A stretch of 5,699 bases of DNA, taken from Chloroflexota bacterium (lineage in GTDB: Bacteria; Chloroflexota; Anaerolineae; Anaerolineales; Anaerolineaceae). Every line of letters starts with the position of its first letter. Position 1 is the stretch's first letter. The stretch spans positions 1 to 5,699 of the forward strand of contig JAJYJF010000167.1 of the NCBI GenBank assembly GCA_021796375.1, read 5' to 3'. A model generated the notes under the pieces. The model was not told the DNA's origin. It searched no databases and saw only the letters and a program-made list of their open reading frames with translations. Of the stretch, positions 4,950-5,699 are shown in pieces. The position numbers and the translations under genes are program-made.

Positions 4950-5699
4950 ATGCAGTTCGACCCCGCTATCGTTCGGAAAAAGTTTCCAGCCCTCGCCCAG
5001 GATTCGATTTACCTGGACAACCCCGGCGGCACGCAAATCGCCCAATCCAGCCTGGATCGGATCGTGCGCTACCTCATCGAGATGAATGCCAACCACGGAG
5101 GGGCCTTCCCGACCGCGGAAGCATCGGATGCGATGCTCGCTGAAGCCCACGCCGCTGCGGCAGACTTTTTGGGGGCGCGCAGCCCGGACGAGGTCGCCTT
5201 CGGCGCGAACATGACCACCCTCACCTTCGCGGCCAGCCGCGCGCTGGGGCTGCTCCTCCAGCCGGGTGACGAGATTGTGGTCACCCGCCTCGACCACGAC
5301 GCGAACATCTCTCCCTGGCTGCGGGTCGCGCAGGACCGCGGCTGCAAGGTGCGCTGGGTAGATTTTAATCCCGCCGACTGCACGCTGGACCTCGCCGACC
5401 TGCGCTCCGCTCTGGCGGACCGCCCGCGGCTGGTCGCGTTCGGCTACGCGTCCAACGCGGTCGGGACGATCAACCCGGCCGCGGAGATCATCCAGATGGC
5501 GCACGATGCCGGCGCCCTGGTTTACGTCGACGCGGTCCAGTTCGCGCCGCACGGGCTGATCGACGTCCAGCAGCTCGGCTGCGATTTCCTGGCCTGCTCG
5601 GCGTACAAATTCTTCGGCCCGCACGTCGGCCTTCTCTACGGGAAATACGACCTGCTGGACCAGCTGAACGCATACAAAGTCCGCCCGGCGCCACAGCTG
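4950..5699 (+). CDS. Cysteine desulfurase-like PLP enzyme (aminotransferase class V), partial
   Basis: The first 250 residues of a fold-type I PLP enzyme are present; the C-terminal part lies beyond the right edge and no stop is seen. Members are related to SufS/NifS, which take sulfur from cysteine, but this branch (the VC1184-like group, as I recall it) has no proven reaction, so the substrate is open. Visible motifs: IYLDNPGGTQIAQS (20-33) near the N-terminus; NMTTLTFAASRALG (89-102) at the phosphate-binding position; LDHDANISPW (114-123), where H116 would stack on the PLP ring; YVDAVQFAPHG (192-202), where D194 holds the pyridine nitrogen and Q197 the PLP oxygen; SAYKFFGPH (217-225), where K220 is the Schiff-base lysine. 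The catalytic cysteine loop used by true desulfurases would lie past the window. The ATG at 4950 follows GGAGG (4941-4945) by 4 bases. No suf or isc partner gene lies on the visible side. It is probably transcribed from its own extended -10 promoter. Confidence 0.92.
   Translation, partial: MQFDPAIVRKKFPALAQDSIYLDNPGGTQIAQSSLDRIVRYLIEMNANHGGAFPTAEASDAMLAEAHAAAADFLGARSPDEVAFGANMTTLTFAASRALGLLLQPGDEIVVTRLDHDANISPWLRVAQDRGCKVRWVDFNPADCTLDLADLRSALADRPRLVAFGYASNAVGTINPAAEIIQMAHDAGALVYVDAVQFAPHGLIDVQQLGCDFLACSAYKFFGPHVGLLYGKYDLLDQLNAYKVRPAPQL

Noticed and set aside
4908..5624. A 238-codon open frame antisense to the desulfurase-like gene
   Set aside because: The + strand frame has complete PLP-binding motifs. 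The antisense product shows only Arg/Val/Asp-rich composition and no recognisable domain.

Overview
The window is GC-rich DNA of ordinary chromosomal character. It carries five identifiable protein genes plus the last codons of a sixth. It most likely comes from an environmental bacterium of the phylum Chloroflexota, perhaps Anaerolineae. This placement is an inference from the style of the RNase Z (a GDAGST loop where many bacteria have a short GDT) and of the FtsK, not from a search. I see no mobile element, CRISPR array, tRNA or rRNA. No stretch longer than about 165 bases lacks a gene.

Layout, left to right. Bases 1-33 are probably the 3' end of a + strand gene. A family 2 glycosyltransferase (74-832, +) follows and converges on ribonuclease Z (892-1830, -). 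The 59-base gap and the end of rnz hold two overlapping terminator hairpins, one per strand, that share one stem arm. The 163-base gap upstream of rnz is a divergent promoter region. It drives rnz leftwards and a full-length FtsK/SpoIIIE-type DNA translocase (1994-4375, +) rightwards. After ftsK come a 126-residue protein of unknown function with a very acidic tail (4445-4825, +), with its own promoter and terminator, and a cysteine desulfurase-like class V aminotransferase fold enzyme (4950 to beyond the right edge, +).

The genes do not form one pathway. They look like independent housekeeping units: glycosyl transfer to a lipid or envelope precursor, tRNA 3' end maturation, chromosome segregation at the division septum, an unknown protein, and PLP chemistry. 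Each transcription unit to the right of rnz starts from a promoter with an extended -10 element (TGnTATMAT) and no convincing -35 box. That is the most consistent regulatory pattern in the window.

I did not find a clear new multi-gene system. The best candidates for a second look are the small acidic protein, the shared-arm bidirectional terminator, the long inverted repeat just downstream of the last promoter, and the recurring extended -10 promoters.
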